DNA of 64,000 nucleotides from Caulobacter sp. (GTDB lineage Bacteria > Pseudomonadota > Alphaproteobacteria > Caulobacterales > Caulobacteraceae): positions 260,178 through 324,177 of the forward strand of contig NZ_JAGIBH010000001.1 of the NCBI RefSeq assembly GCF_017744445.1, given 5' to 3'. Below, piece after piece: positions 18,913 through 30,357 of this stretch. How positions within the stretch are numbered: the stretch's first letter is position 1; each line of letters starts with the position of its first letter. The notes under the pieces are model-generated. The model saw nothing but the letters and a program-made list of their open reading frames with translations, was not told where the DNA came from and did not search any database. Position numbers and translations under genes: made by a program.

Positions 18913-20139
18913 CTAGTTCAACACGCCCGTCAGCAGGGGCTTGGCGAACAGCTCGGCGGCCTCGTCACGCTCCAGGCCGGGCACCCACGCACCCAGCGAG
19001 GCGGCGGCGTTCAGCATCGAGTTGATCATGTGGGCGGCGATGGCGGGATCGATCGGGCGGATCGAGCCGTCGGCGATGCCGTCCGAGATGATCGAGCCAA
19101 ACCGCTGCCAGCCACGCGCGTAGCCGTCGGCCATGTCGTGGCGCAGGGTGTCGGGCAGGGCGCCCATCGACGAGGCCCGCAGCAGCGGCCCGTGCTCGGA
19201 CAGCTGGTAGCTGGCCAGGCCGGCGGCGGTCGAGGTCAGTTGGGTCCAGCTGTCGGCGTCGAGCGCCTTGGCGTCCAGCTGCGAGCGGCGGGTGACCGTG
19301 AAGGTGCGCTCGAAGCACTCCGACACCAGGGCGTCCTTGTCCTCGTGATGGTGATAGAACGAGCCCTTGGTCACGTTCAGCGCCGCCGAGATGTCCTCGA
19401 CCGAGGCGCCGCGATAGCCGCGCTGGTTGATCAGGCGGGTGGCGGCGACCAGGAAGGTCTCGCGCCACTCCAGGCCCTCGGGCGACAGCGGCGTCGGGTC
19501 GGGCAGGGCTTGCGGCGCCCATGGGCGGCCGCCGGCGGGCAGGCCGTTCAGCAGGATGTCGCCCAGGCGGTCGCGCACGCGGCCATAGTCCTCGACATCG
19601 TAGCGGCGCAGCCAGGTGCCCGACCAGAACACCTGCTCCATCAGGAGATGGGCGCGGGCGTTGCGCTGGCGCTTGTCCAGGTGGGCCAGGCTCGGGTCGT
19701 CGAAGAAGCTGCGCACCCGGCGGAAAAGGTCGTTGAAGGCGCTGACGACGGACCCGCGCAGGGGCTCCTTCAGCGCCTTGATCTCGGCGAAGCTGGTCAG
19801 GGGCGTGGCCTCGCCCAGGCGAACCCGGCGGTTGAGGTCCAGATACAGGTCCAGGAACTTCAGGATCCGCGCGGCCGGGGTCGTCTCGGCGGCGGCCTCG
19901 CCGACCATGGCCTCGAAACGCTCCAGCCCCCGCATGAAGCAGGCGGCGGCCAGGTCGTCCTTCTTGCGGTAGTAGTAGGTGACGCTGGTGGTGTTCAGGC
20001 CGACCTTGGCCGCGACGTCGGCGAGCGTCATGCCACGCACGCCCTGGCGATTGAGGATCGCCGTGGCGGCCGCCAGGATCGTCTCCTTCTTGCGGGCGTA
20101 GCGCGCTGTCGCAGCCCCCGCGATCCGACCGTCATCCAT
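18913..20139 (-). CDS. Tandem TetR-type transcriptional regulator
   Basis: A 408-residue protein with two complete TetR N-terminal helix-turn-helix domains: residues 20-66 (KETILAAATAILNRQGVRGM) and 228-275 (TFLVAATRLINQRGYRGASV). Each is followed by its own helical ligand-binding-like region, so it resembles two TetR proteins fused head to tail. The start MDDGRIAGAATARYARKKET was chosen because TetR proteins begin close to the HTH; 56 upstream in-frame codons read as non-coding. Its target is unknown. The divergent neighbour is a Yip1-type membrane protein. Confidence 0.9.
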   Translation of the reverse strand: MDDGRIAGAATARYARKKETILAAATAILNRQGVRGMTLADVAAKVGLNTTSVTYYYRKKDDLAAACFMRGLERFEAMVGEAAAETTPAARILKFLDLYLDLNRRVRLGEATPLTSFAEIKALKEPLRGSVVSAFNDLFRRVRSFFDDPSLAHLDKRQRNARAHLLMEQVFWSGTWLRRYDVEDYGRVRDRLGDILLNGLPAGGRPWAPQALPDPTPLSPEGLEWRETFLVAATRLINQRGYRGASVEDISAALNVTKGSFYHHHEDKDALVSECFERTFTVTRRSQLDAKALDADSWTQLTSTAAGLASYQLSEHGPLLRASSMGALPDTLRHDMADGYARGWQRFGSIISDGIADGSIRPIDPAIAAHMINSMLNAAASLGAWVPGLERDEAAELFAKPLLTGVLN

Positions 20140-20421
20140 CGTAACCAACCCCAAGAAACCCGTCCTTCGCCGGTTGCGCCAGTCGTTGGACGATCGGGTC
20201 CAATTTAGGCGCGGGCAGGGCCGTCTTAAAGGGCGGCTCCGTCCGTCTCGGGACAATAGGCGCCCCCTACAGCCGGGGTTTGTCAGGAATGTTGCAGCCC
20301 AACCCATTTTCTGAGCGGCGGGCGATGTCGGAAAACCTTGTTTCGACCTCCGCGCGAACTGTGCCTAGATGGGCCCATCGGGGCGGGCGCTGGATTCCTC
20401 ATCAAGGGAGCGTTCGCGAAA

Positions 20422-21597
20422 ATGTCGGTAGTTGAAGGCGGATCGGCGGGGACCGGTCTGGTCGCGAGGGTCAAGGCCATCCTCATCTCTCCCGCCACGG
20501 AGTGGGAGCGGATTGAGCGGGAGCCCGCCAGCATCGGCGGCCTGTTTACGGGATATGTCTGCATCCTGGCGGCTATTCCGGCCGTGGCGGGGCTGATCGG
20601 CGGACAGGTGTTCGGCATCGGCGTGCCCGGTCTGTCGTTCAAGCCGGGTTTGGGCGCGGCGATCTCGCTGGCGGTGGTCGGCTATGTCGGCTCGCTGATC
20701 ATGACGGCGGTGCTGGGCCTGGTCATCGACGGCCTGGCGCCCAGCTTCGGGGCCGAGAAGAACCGCGTGCAGGCCTTCAAGGTCGCGGCCTATTCGGGCA
20801 CCGCCGGCTGGGTGGCGGGCGTGTTCCAGATCCTGCCGATGCTGGGCATCGTGGCGCTGCTGGGCAGCCTGTACGGCTGCTACCTGCTGTATCTGGGCCT
20901 GCCGCGGGTAATGAAGGCTCCGCCTGAGAAGGCCACCGGCTATGCCGTCGTCACGATCATCGTGGCCATCGTGGTCGCCTTCGTCATCGGCGTGATCACC
21001 ACCGCGATCAGCGGCGCGGCCGGCTTGTCGGGGCTCAGCGCCATGAGCCATGCCGACAAGGTGTCGGGCACGGTCGAGATCAACGGGAACAAGGTCGATC
21101 TGGGCCGCATGGAGGCCGTCGCCAAGCGCGCCGAAGAGCTGTCGAAGAACCCCGGCAAGGCCGCCTCGCCCGAGGCGCTGAAGGCCCTGCTGCCCGCGAG
21201 CGCCGCCGGCTTCACCCGCGCCAGCGTCGAGACCACCTCGAGCGGCACGGATCAGGCGCAGATCGTGGTGGCGACCGGCCAGTACGAGAAGGAGAACGGC
21301 GGCTCGTTCCGCCTGACCATCACCGACCTCGGTCCCGTGGCGGGCCTTACGGCGCTGGCCGCCGGCATGGGCGGTCACGCCACCCGTGAGACGGCCGACG
21401 AGTACGAGAAGACCGCCACGGTCGATGGCCGCCTGACCACCGAGCAGTGGAATCGCCAGAGCAACTCCGGAAAATACTCGGTGGTGGTCGGCGATCGTTT
21501 CGCGATCGAGGCCGATGGTTCTGCGGGCAGCGTGGATGAGCTGAAGCAGGCGGTTCGTGCGGTCGACGCGGGCCGGCTGGAGGTGATGGCGAAGTAA
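20422..21597 (+). CDS. Yip1-domain membrane protein
   Basis: A 391-residue protein. The N-terminal ~220 residues carry a Yip1-like domain: an opening amphipathic segment (RVKAILISPATEWERI), then about five membrane segments, the last being VVTIIVAIVVAFVIGVITTAI. The C-terminal ~170 residues are soluble and probably periplasmic, rich in Lys and Glu, with a final domain containing GGSFRLTITDLGP. The start at 20422 follows AAGGGAG; 28 upstream codons lack support. Bacterial Yip1 proteins are poorly understood. Confidence 0.82.
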   Translation: MSVVEGGSAGTGLVARVKAILISPATEWERIEREPASIGGLFTGYVCILAAIPAVAGLIGGQVFGIGVPGLSFKPGLGAAISLAVVGYVGSLIMTAVLGLVIDGLAPSFGAEKNRVQAFKVAAYSGTAGWVAGVFQILPMLGIVALLGSLYGCYLLYLGLPRVMKAPPEKATGYAVVTIIVAIVVAFVIGVITTAISGAAGLSGLSAMSHADKVSGTVEINGNKVDLGRMEAVAKRAEELSKNPGKAASPEALKALLPASAAGFTRASVETTSSGTDQAQIVVATGQYEKENGGSFRLTITDLGPVAGLTALAAGMGGHATRETADEYEKTATVDGRLTTEQWNRQSNSGKYSVVVGDRFAIEADGSAGSVDELKQAVRAVDAGRLEVMAK

Positions 21598-21617
21598 ATT
21601 CCACCTTCAGAACAAAA

Positions 21618-21725
21618 AAGCTCGTCATCCCGGCCGTAGCGCAGCGGAGAGCCGGGACCCAGGGCAACCGCACTACGCCGGCCCCTGGGTCCCGGGTCGG
21701 CTTTGCCGCCCGGGATGACGAGCTT
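21618..21725. repeat. Intergenic palindromic repeat, family A, copy 2
   Basis: Exactly 108 bp, with ends AAGCTCGTCATCCCGG and CCGGGATGACGAGCTT and the inner pair around GGGACCCAGGG and CCCCTGGGTCCC. It fills the gap between two convergent genes (Yip1 and a hybrid kinase), where it could also stop transcription from both sides. Confidence 0.9.
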
Positions 21726-21742
21726 GGTTTGAGTTTGAAGTT

Positions 21743-23662
21743 CTACGACGCTTTCCGCGTCCCCGACCGTTCCGCTGTCAGGGCCCGGGCGATGGCCTGG
21801 GTCAGGGCGGCGGGGGAGAGGGGCTTGGCGATGGCGCCGTCCATGCCGGCGGCCAGGTAGGCGGCCTGCTGGTGGGCCATGGCGTTGGCGGTCATGGCCA
21901 GGATCGGAACCTGGCCGGCCAGGCCCTTGAAGGCGCGGATGCGGTGGGTGGCCTCGACGCCGTCCATGCCGGGCATCTGGATGTCCATCAGGATCAGATC
22001 AAAGCCCCCGCGCGCGGCGGCGGCCACGCCCTGGACGCCGTCCTCGGCCGTGTCGATGCGCGCGCCCAGGGCTTCGAGCATCCGGCCGGCGATCAGGCGG
22101 TTGGTGGCGTTGTCCTCGACCAGCAGCACACGCAGGCCGGCGAACAGCTGGGCGTCGGGCTCGTCGGCTTCACTGGTCGGCGCCGCGCAGGCTTCGGCCT
22201 CGACCTCCAGCCAGAAGGTCGAACCCTTACCCAGTTCGCTGGAGAAGCCGACCTGGCCGCCCATCATCTCGGCCAGGCGACGGCAGATGGCCAAGCCCAG
22301 GCCCGAGCCGCCGAAGCGTCGCGTGGTCGAGCCGTCGCCCTGGCTGAAGCGCTCGAACAGCTGCTTGCCGGCCTCCTCGTCGATGCCGACGCCGGTGTCC
22401 TGGATCTCGAACCGCAGCCGGGCGCGGTCATCCTCTCGGCTCCCGGAGAGCCGCGCGACAACGCCGCCCTCCAGGGTGAACTTCACGGCGTTGCCCAAGA
22501 GGTTGAACAAGGCTTGGCGCAGCCGCAGCGGGTCGGTGGCCACCCAGCCCAGATCGCTAGGCGCCTCCACTCGCAGATACAGGCCCTTGGCCTCGGCCTG
22601 CGGTCGCAGCATGTCGGCCACCCCGGCCAGCAGGTCGGCGGGCTCGACCGGTTCGGTGGCCAGCTCCAGCTTGCCGGCCTCGATCTTCGAGAAGTCGATG
22701 ATGTCGTTCAGCAGCTCCGACAGCATCTCGCCGCAGCCCAGGGCCTCGTTCAGCAGACGGCGGCCGTCGTCGGTCAGGCTTTCGTTCTTCAACAGGTGCA
22801 GCACGCCCAGCACCCCGTTCATCGGCGTGCGGATTTCGTGGCTCATGTTTGCCAGGAACTGGCTCTTGGCCTCGGCCGCGCCCAGGGCGGCGTCGCGGGC
22901 CTCGACCAGCTCGGTGACGTTCTGGCTGATGCCGATCACGTCCCAGGCGTCGGGACTGGAGCCGCGCACTCCGCGCCAGGCGCAGTGCATGTGGGTCCAT
23001 TCGTTGTTGGCCGGATCCAGGTAGCGATAGTCGATCTCGACATGCTCACCACGCCGCAAGGCGCGGGAGAAGGCTTCCCAGACGCGCTCGCGGTCGTTGG
23101 GGTGGATCGACATCGTCATCTCGCCGACGGTCATGGTCCGCACCCCGCCCTGGGGCGAGCTGGGCGTGGGGATGTCCTGATCGAAGACGTAGACGCCCTT
23201 GCGCGGATTGAAGCGCCAGACATAGACGCCGGCGGCGGTGCGCAGCAGTTCGTTGGACCGCTCGCCCTGCTGGCGGGCGATCTCGCGGGCGCGGTCCTCG
23301 CTGAAGTCCTGGAAGACGATCAGCAGCCCGCCGCCCTCCAGCATCTTGGACTGCGAGCGCACCCACAGCCAGCCGCCGCCCTTGCGGGCCAGGCGGTGCT
23401 CGGACCGGGCGTGGCCGACCGTGCGCAGGGCGTCGGCGATCGCATAGATCACCTCGGTGTCGTGCAGATGGAAGAAGTCGCGGATCGGGCGGCCCAGGGT
23501 GTCCTCGGGCGTCCAGCCGGTCAGGCCGGTCCAGGCTGGATTGACGCGAATGATCGCGTCGTCCTGAAGGACGACGAACATGTCGAGGCTGCTCTGGAAG
23601 AACCAGTCGGCGGCCGCGGCTTCGATTCTGGAGGCAGCCTCGGTATCCAAGTGCTTGCCCAT
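21743..23662 (-). CDS. PAS hybrid histidine kinase with receiver domain
   Basis: A 639-residue cytoplasmic kinase without membrane segments. Order: PAS (about 15-125), a second PAS-like domain with a PAC-type end (about 140-255), HisKA with H275 in [10 protein letters not shown], HATPase with N-box [11 protein letters not shown]1 DTGVGI and G2 [12 protein letters not shown], and a receiver (about 510-630) with LLVEDN and phospho-acceptor D560 in [13 protein letters not shown]. All catalytic residues are present. Such hybrids usually pass phosphate on to a phosphotransferase; none is adjacent. The signal is unknown. Confidence 0.93.
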   Translation of the reverse strand: MGKHLDTEAASRIEAAAADWFFQSSLDMFVVLQDDAIIRVNPAWTGLTGWTPEDTLGRPIRDFFHLHDTEVIYAIADALRTVGHARSEHRLARKGGGWLWVRSQSKMLEGGGLLIVFQDFSEDRAREIARQQGERSNELLRTAAGVYVWRFNPRKGVYVFDQDIPTPSSPQGGVRTMTVGEMTMSIHPNDRERVWEAFSRALRRGEHVEIDYRYLDPANNEWTHMHCAWRGVRGSSPDAWDVIGISQNVTELVEARDAALGAAEAKSQFLANMSHEIRTPMNGVLGVLHLLKNESLTDDGRRLLNEALGCGEMLSELLNDIIDFSKIEAGKLELATEPVEPADLLAGVADMLRPQAEAKGLYLRVEAPSDLGWVATDPLRLRQALFNLLGNAVKFTLEGGVVARLSGSREDDRARLRFEIQDTGVGIDEEAGKQLFERFSQGDGSTTRRFGGSGLGLAICRRLAEMMGGQVGFSSELGKGSTFWLEVEAEACAAPTSEADEPDAQLFAGLRVLLVEDNATNRLIAGRMLEALGARIDTAEDGVQGVAAAARGGFDLILMDIQMPGMDGVEATHRIRAFKGLAGQVPILAMTANAMAHQQAAYLAAGMDGAIAKPLSPAALTQAIARALTAERSGTRKAS

Positions 23663-23784
23663 CCCGTTTCCCTCGTTTTCAATCGGTATCGCAGGATCGG
23701 GTAAAGTTTACGTTGCGGCATAACGTCCGAACGCGAGTCCTGATCCAGGCCAACGAAAGTCGTCACCAAGGGGAGAGCAGGACG

Positions 23785-25011
23785 TTGAGCACGCCGGAAG
23801 CCGTTGGACTGTCGTCCGACCGACTTAACCGCATCGAGACCTTCCTCAAGGGAAAGTATATCGACACAGGTAAACTGCCCTGCGCACTGACCCAGGTCTG
23901 GCGACGCGGTCAGTTGGCCTACACGTCCGTGCTGGGCAGCGCCGATGTCGAGCGCGGCAAGCCGCTGAAGGCCGACGGCCTGTTCCGGATCTATTCGATG
24001 ACCAAGCCGGTCACCAGCATCGCCTTCATGATGCTGGTCGAGGAGGGGCTGGTGTCGCTGGACGATCCGGTGCACCGCTTCATCCCGGCCTGGCGCGATC
24101 AGGGCGTATTCGTCGCCGGCGTGCAGGGCGCGTTCCAGACGAAACGCACGGCCGAGCCGATGCGGATGCTGGACCTGCTGCGCCACACCTCGGGCCTGAC
24201 GTACGGCTTCCAGCAGCGCACCAATGTCGACGCGGCCTACCGCAAGCTGAAGCTGGACGGCATCGACAGCGAGGGCGGACTGCAAGGCTATGTCGACGCC
24301 CTGGGGACCGTGCCGCTGGAGTTCTCGCCGGGCGAGGCCTGGAACTATTCGGTCTCCACCGACGTGCTGGGCTATCTGGTCGAGACGATCTCGGGCATGC
24401 CGTTCGACGTCTTCCTGAAGACCCGCATCTTCGATCCGCTGAAGATGGTCGACACCGGCTTCTTCGTTCCGGAGAGCCAGCGCGGCCGCTTCACGGCCTG
24501 CTACGCCCTGACGCCGTCGGGCAAGGTGGTGTTGCAGGACGACCCCGAAAAGAGCCGCTTCCTCAGCGATCCGATGGTCAAGTCGGGTGGCGGCGGCCTG
24601 GTTTCGACCGCCGACGACTACATGCGCTTCTGCCGCATGCTGCTGAACGGCGGCCAGCTGGACGGCGTGCGCCTGCTCAGTCCCAAGACCATCAAGCTGA
24701 TGACCATGAACCATCTGCCCGGCGGCAAGGAGCTGGTGCACTTGTCCAAGTCGCTGTTCAGCGAGGCGGTGTTCGAGGGGCTGGGCTTCGGGCTTGGCTT
24801 CGCCGTGACCATCGATCAGGCGCGGACCAAGAACCTGGGCTCGCTGGGCGAATATTTCTGGGGCGGGATGGCCTCGACGGCGTTCTGGATCGATCCGGTC
24901 GAGGACCTGGCGGTGGTGTTCATGACCCAGCTGATGCCGTCGACCTCGTACCCGATCCGTCGCGAGCTGCGGACGCTGGTCTATTCGGCGTTCACGGAAA
25001 GCGCGGCCTAA
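23785..25011 (+). CDS. Beta-lactamase-fold serine hydrolase (EstB-like)
   Basis: A 408-residue hydrolase or esterase of the class C beta-lactamase family without a signal peptide, so probably cytoplasmic. The catalytic motifs are SMTK in FRIYSMTKPVTS and the YSV of WNYSVSTDVLGY. The C-terminal WGGMASTAFW takes the KTG/HxG place, as in EstB-type esterases. I prefer a TTG start at 23785, with GGGAG nine bases upstream, giving the family's usual opening STPEAVGLSSDRL; an upstream in-frame ATG at 23713 would overlap the promoter area of the divergent kinase. Confidence 0.85.
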   Translation: MSTPEAVGLSSDRLNRIETFLKGKYIDTGKLPCALTQVWRRGQLAYTSVLGSADVERGKPLKADGLFRIYSMTKPVTSIAFMMLVEEGLVSLDDPVHRFIPAWRDQGVFVAGVQGAFQTKRTAEPMRMLDLLRHTSGLTYGFQQRTNVDAAYRKLKLDGIDSEGGLQGYVDALGTVPLEFSPGEAWNYSVSTDVLGYLVETISGMPFDVFLKTRIFDPLKMVDTGFFVPESQRGRFTACYALTPSGKVVLQDDPEKSRFLSDPMVKSGGGGLVSTADDYMRFCRMLLNGGQLDGVRLLSPKTIKLMTMNHLPGGKELVHLSKSLFSEAVFEGLGFGLGFAVTIDQARTKNLGSLGEYFWGGMASTAFWIDPVEDLAVVFMTQLMPSTSYPIRRELRTLVYSAFTESAA

Positions 25012-25023
25012 GGCGCAAAGAAA

Positions 25024-25048
25024 CGGCGCGGGATGCCCTCCCGCGCCG
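25024..25048 (+). terminator. Hairpin after serine hydrolase
   Basis: A perfect 9-bp stem CGGCGCGGG with CCCGCGCCG and a 7-base loop, 13 bases after the stop. The T tract is weak (TTGCGCTTT). Confidence 0.6.
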
Positions 25049-25377
25049 AGTTGCGCTTTACCAAAGTCCGACGCATTGCGAGCAATACGTCACGCTCGCG
25101 GAATCCACCGACTTCGAAACGTCAGGACGCGTGCAAGTCGCGTCCCAAGCCCATGACTTCCCGCGAACGCCCTCCCCAGCACGGATCATTCTCTCTGGAA
25201 TTCAGGCAAATGCGGCGTCCGGCCGTGCGGGGCGTCGCATCCGCGTCCACGGATGACCTCGGCTGAAACTCTGATTTCGAATTTGTAGTATGCGTTTGAA
25301 GTCGTCAACACGACTTGCCCGCGAAACAGGCGCCGACACGGAAGTCTGGACATCTTCGCCTGGGCGTGCAGGCTGGC

Positions 25378-25396
25378 TTCAAACAATCGTTCAAAC
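25378..25396. promoter_or_regulatory. TTCAAAC repeats: fatty-acid regulator site candidate
   Basis: TTCAAAC at 25378-25384 and again at 25390-25396, twelve bases apart and 23 bases before the ATG. The block CAAAC-AATC-GTTCA resembles, with mismatches, the CAAAC-N4-GTTTG type bound by TetR-family fatty-acid regulators such as PsrA. No such regulator gene is adjacent. Confidence 0.3.
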
Positions 25397-25418
25397 GAAA
25401 AGCAGGGGTCGAAACGCC

Positions 25419-27497
<2,079 letters not shown>

Positions 27498-27499
27498 AA

Positions 27500-27535
27500 C
27501 TTCCTCTCCCCCTTGATGGGGGAGGGGGGCCCTCC
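27500..27535. repeat. Fragment of family D repeat
   Basis: CTCTCCCCCTTGATGGGGGAG matches one end hairpin of the family D elements seen at 30823, 36188, 50648 and 58576. It lies directly beside a family B copy. Confidence 0.6.
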
Positions 27536-27538
27536 AAT

Positions 27539-27647
27539 CCGCTCATCCCCGCGAAAGCGGGGACCCAAGCTGAAGCTCAGTTTGAGGCGCGGCCGAAGAT
27601 CAATCCGCCGACTCGGCTTGGGTCCCCGCTTTCGCGGGGATGAGCGG
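27539..27647. repeat. Intergenic palindromic repeat, family B, copy 1
   Basis: About 109 bp with inverted ends CCGCTCATCCCCGCG and CGCGGGGATGAGCGG. Each end is itself a hairpin (CCCCGC-GAAA-GCGGGG and CCCCGC-TTTC-GCGGGG), with a further inverted pair GGGACCCAAGC and GCTTGGGTCCC inside. Confidence 0.92.
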
Positions 27648-27679
27648 AGTTTGGGGATCAGTTTACGTAGGGAAAGCCC

Positions 27680-29218
27680 ATGACCACCATCGCCGCCATG
27701 CTCGCCGCCGACTACGGGACCATGGGCGACATCCTGCGGATCCGCGCCCAGGAAGGCCCCAACCATCCGGCCGTGATCATGGAGACAGGAGAGCAGGTCA
27801 GCTACGCCGAGTTCGACGCCCTGGTCGACCGCGTCGCCGCCGCCTTGCAGCGTGACGGCGTCCAGCCCGGCGAGGCGATCGCCGTCTGCGCCCTGTCGTC
27901 GATCCCGTATGCGGCGCTGTTCCTGGGCGGCCTCCGGGCCGGCGTGGCCGTCGCCCCGATCGCCCCGTCGTCGACGCCGGAGTCGATCGCGGTGATGGTC
28001 GCCGACTGCGGGGCCAGGCTGTTCTTCCTCGACGCCGGGGTGGAGGAGGCGCAGAAGCCCGCGCCGATCCCGGTCCAGCACGTCCGCCTCGACACCGAAG
28101 ACTTCGACGCCTGGCTGGCCCCGCTGGACGCGCGCCCGACGCCGGTGACCATCGCCCCCGAAGCCCCCTTCAACATCATCTATTCCAGCGGCACGACCGG
28201 CACGCCCAAGGGCATCGTCCAGTCGCACGGCATGCGCTGGAAGCACGTCTTCCGGGGCGACGCGGTCGGCTACGGGCCCAACGCCGTCAGCGTGCTGTCG
28301 ACCCCGCTCTATTCCAACACCACGCTGGTCTGCTTCTTCCCCACGCTCGCCGGCGGCGGCACGGTCGTGCTGATGAAGAAGTTCGACGCCGGCAAGTATC
28401 TGGCGCTGGCCCAGCAGCACCGCATGACCCACACCATGCTGGTGCCGGTGCAGTACCGCCGCCTGATGGAGCGCCCCGACTTCGGCGATTACGACCTGTC
28501 CTCGACGCACCTGAAGTTCTGCACCAGCGCCCCGTTCGCGCCGGAACTGAAGGCCCAGGTGCTGCAGCGCTGGCCCGGCGGCCTGGTCGAGTATTTCGGC
28601 ATGACCGAGGGCGGCGGCACCTGCATCCTCATTGCCCACGAGCATCCCGACAAGCTGCACACGGTCGGCCAGCCCGCGCCGGGCCACGACATCCGCCTGA
28701 TCGACGAGGACGGCGTCCAGGTCGGCCCTGGCGTGGTCGGCGAGATCGTCGGTCGCTCGGCCGCGACCATGAACGGCTACCACGGCCGCCCGGACAAGAC
28801 CGCCGAGGCGATCTGGACCTCGCCCGAAGGCTGGACCTTCATTCGAACGGGGGATGTCGGCCGCTTCGACGACGAGGGTTTCCTCACCCTGATGGATCGC
28901 AAGAAGGACATGATCATCAGCGGCGGCTTCAACATCTATCCGTCCGATCTGGAGGCGGTGCTGGTCCAGCATCCGGCGGTGGTCGAGGCAGCGGTGGTGG
29001 GCGTGCCCTCGGCCGAGTGGGGCGAGACGCCGGTGGCCTTCGTGGCGATTCGAGGTGCGGCGGATTCGACCGAGATCAAGGCGTTCGTGAACGGCCAGGT
29101 CGGCAAGACCCAGCGGCTGGCGGACGTCCGTGTCGTCGAAAGCCTGCCAAGAAGCCATATCGGCAAGGTTCTGAAGCGCGAACTGCGGGACTCATGGCAA
29201 GTTTCGCCTAGTCACTGA
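27680..29218 (+). CDS. Acyl-CoA synthetase (AMP-forming)
   Basis: A 512-residue member of the ANL superfamily that activates a carboxylic acid as acyl-AMP and then acyl-CoA. The P-loop-like motif YSSGTTGTPKG is at 168-178, the YFGMTEGGG motif follows in the middle, then TGDVGRFDDEGFL and the hinge DRKKDMIISGGFNIYP. The C-terminal catalytic Lys is K496 in HIGKVLKREL. Substrate choice cannot be read; the neighbouring beta-oxidation gene suggests a fatty or aryl acid. A GGGAAAG site precedes the ATG. The next gene follows on the same strand and may be co-transcribed. Confidence 0.92.
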   Translation: MTTIAAMLAADYGTMGDILRIRAQEGPNHPAVIMETGEQVSYAEFDALVDRVAAALQRDGVQPGEAIAVCALSSIPYAALFLGGLRAGVAVAPIAPSSTPESIAVMVADCGARLFFLDAGVEEAQKPAPIPVQHVRLDTEDFDAWLAPLDARPTPVTIAPEAPFNIIYSSGTTGTPKGIVQSHGMRWKHVFRGDAVGYGPNAVSVLSTPLYSNTTLVCFFPTLAGGGTVVLMKKFDAGKYLALAQQHRMTHTMLVPVQYRRLMERPDFGDYDLSSTHLKFCTSAPFAPELKAQVLQRWPGGLVEYFGMTEGGGTCILIAHEHPDKLHTVGQPAPGHDIRLIDEDGVQVGPGVVGEIVGRSAATMNGYHGRPDKTAEAIWTSPEGWTFIRTGDVGRFDDEGFLTLMDRKKDMIISGGFNIYPSDLEAVLVQHPAVVEAAVVGVPSAEWGETPVAFVAIRGAADSTEIKAFVNGQVGKTQRLADVRVVESLPRSHIGKVLKRELRDSWQVSPSH

Positions 29219-29333
29219 ACTTTTTTGCCGCGACCGCGCGCCACATTAGGCCGGGCGGAATCGATGAATACGGTTGCTTAACCATATGGTGCGGCCATTG
29301 CGGTCGCCCGGTTCGTCGTGGATTGCGTCTGAA

Positions 29334-30317
29334 ATGCTCCCGAAGCCCGTCGCCGCTCAGCTCAACGCCCTTCAGCAGAAGGCGTTTGTCCGCGCTTCCG
29401 GTGCGCCGATCGATTTCGACGCCGTCGCCGCCGCCCTGGGTGTCGCGGGCCACAGCTCCGACCTCGACCAGCGCCTGGCCGCCCGCTTCGCTCGTCCCGT
29501 GGCGCTTCGTTCCTTCGCCGACCGTGTCGAAGCCACCGCCGCCGCGCTGAAGGCGCTGGGCGTGCGGGAAGGCGGCGTCTGTGTCGTCTCGGCCCTGGCC
29601 GATCCCGAAACCCTGGCCGGCGTTGCGGCGGCGGGCCTCAAGGCCTGGCTGGTCGATGTCGACCCGTTCAGCGCCATGTTCGACACCGCCCACCTGCGCG
29701 CGCGCCTGCCCGACGCGCCCGGTCCGCTGGAAGCCATCGTGCCCGCCGCCGCCCATGGCCGCGCGCCCGACATGCGCGCCTGGGCCGCCTTCCGCGCCGA
29801 GACCGGCCTGCCAATCCTGGTCGACACCGCCGGCGCCTTCGACGTGGTGATGGAAGCGCCGGTTCCCGTGCTGGTCGGCTTGCCGAGCGGCGAGGGCGTG
29901 TTCATCGCCTGCGAGGACGCCACGATCGTCAACGACATCGAGGCGGAAGCTTTCTCCGGCGACGACGGCCTGGCCGCCTGGCCGGGCCTGCGCCAGCGCC
30001 TGTGCGGCACCGCCCAGCAACTACGCGTCCTGCTGCTGGACAGCGGCGTCGGTTTCCAGCCGGGCTGGGGCATGAGCTGGATCTCGCAGACCTGCGCCCT
30101 GTCCCTCCCCACCGACGACGCCGGCGCCGTGGCCTGGAAGCTCCAGGCCGCCGGCATCCAGGCCAGCTGCTCGGTCCGCGATCGCGCCCTCGCCACCGAC
30201 GACACCCCGATCGCCGACCACCTGGCGGCCTCGACCGTGGTCATCACGCTCGATCCCAACCTCGACATCGAGGGCCTGGACCGCCTGTGCGACGCCCTGC
30301 GCGACGCGGTGGCCTAG
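29334..30317 (+). CDS. Degenerate DegT/DnrJ-like aminotransferase-fold protein
   Basis: A 327-residue protein of uncertain function. The middle part follows the DegT/DnrJ/EryC1 aminotransferase pattern: VCVVSALADPETLAGVAAAG, KAWLVDVDP, then EAIVPAAAHGRAPDMRAW and LPILVDTAGAFDVV. Where the family has the PLP-binding Lys (before a GxGGA-type loop), this protein reads VLVGLPSGEGVFIACEDA, with no Lys, so it is probably not a working aminotransferase. The start is uncertain: ATG at 29334 is taken here, ATG 29286 and TTG 29274 are in frame. It lies behind the acyl-CoA synthetase gene. Confidence 0.65.
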   Translation: MLPKPVAAQLNALQQKAFVRASGAPIDFDAVAAALGVAGHSSDLDQRLAARFARPVALRSFADRVEATAAALKALGVREGGVCVVSALADPETLAGVAAAGLKAWLVDVDPFSAMFDTAHLRARLPDAPGPLEAIVPAAAHGRAPDMRAWAAFRAETGLPILVDTAGAFDVVMEAPVPVLVGLPSGEGVFIACEDATIVNDIEAEAFSGDDGLAAWPGLRQRLCGTAQQLRVLLLDSGVGFQPGWGMSWISQTCALSLPTDDAGAVAWKLQAAGIQASCSVRDRALATDDTPIADHLAASTVVITLDPNLDIEGLDRLCDALRDAVA

Positions 30318-30357
30318 AGCCGCATGATGGCCTAGTCATTCGCCGGAGATTCCGAGG

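Larger units (their letters stand above)
25012..25418. other. 407-bp intergenic region before the FadB/FadJ-like gene
   Basis: It starts with a hairpin (25024-25048) and ends with the promoter area of the beta-oxidation gene, which is AT-rich around 25265-25290 and has a repeated TTCAAAC motif near the start codon. A short open frame at 25033-25266 has no coding character. Nothing else recognised. Confidence 0.5.

Noticed and set aside
25033..25266. Small open frame between hydrolase and FadB/FadJ-like gene
   Set aside because: No ribosome binding site, no coding bias and overlap with a hairpin.
27539..27647. Family B end hairpins as rho-independent terminators
   Set aside because: No T tract on either side. 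They are better described as repeat elements, although they may stop transcription.
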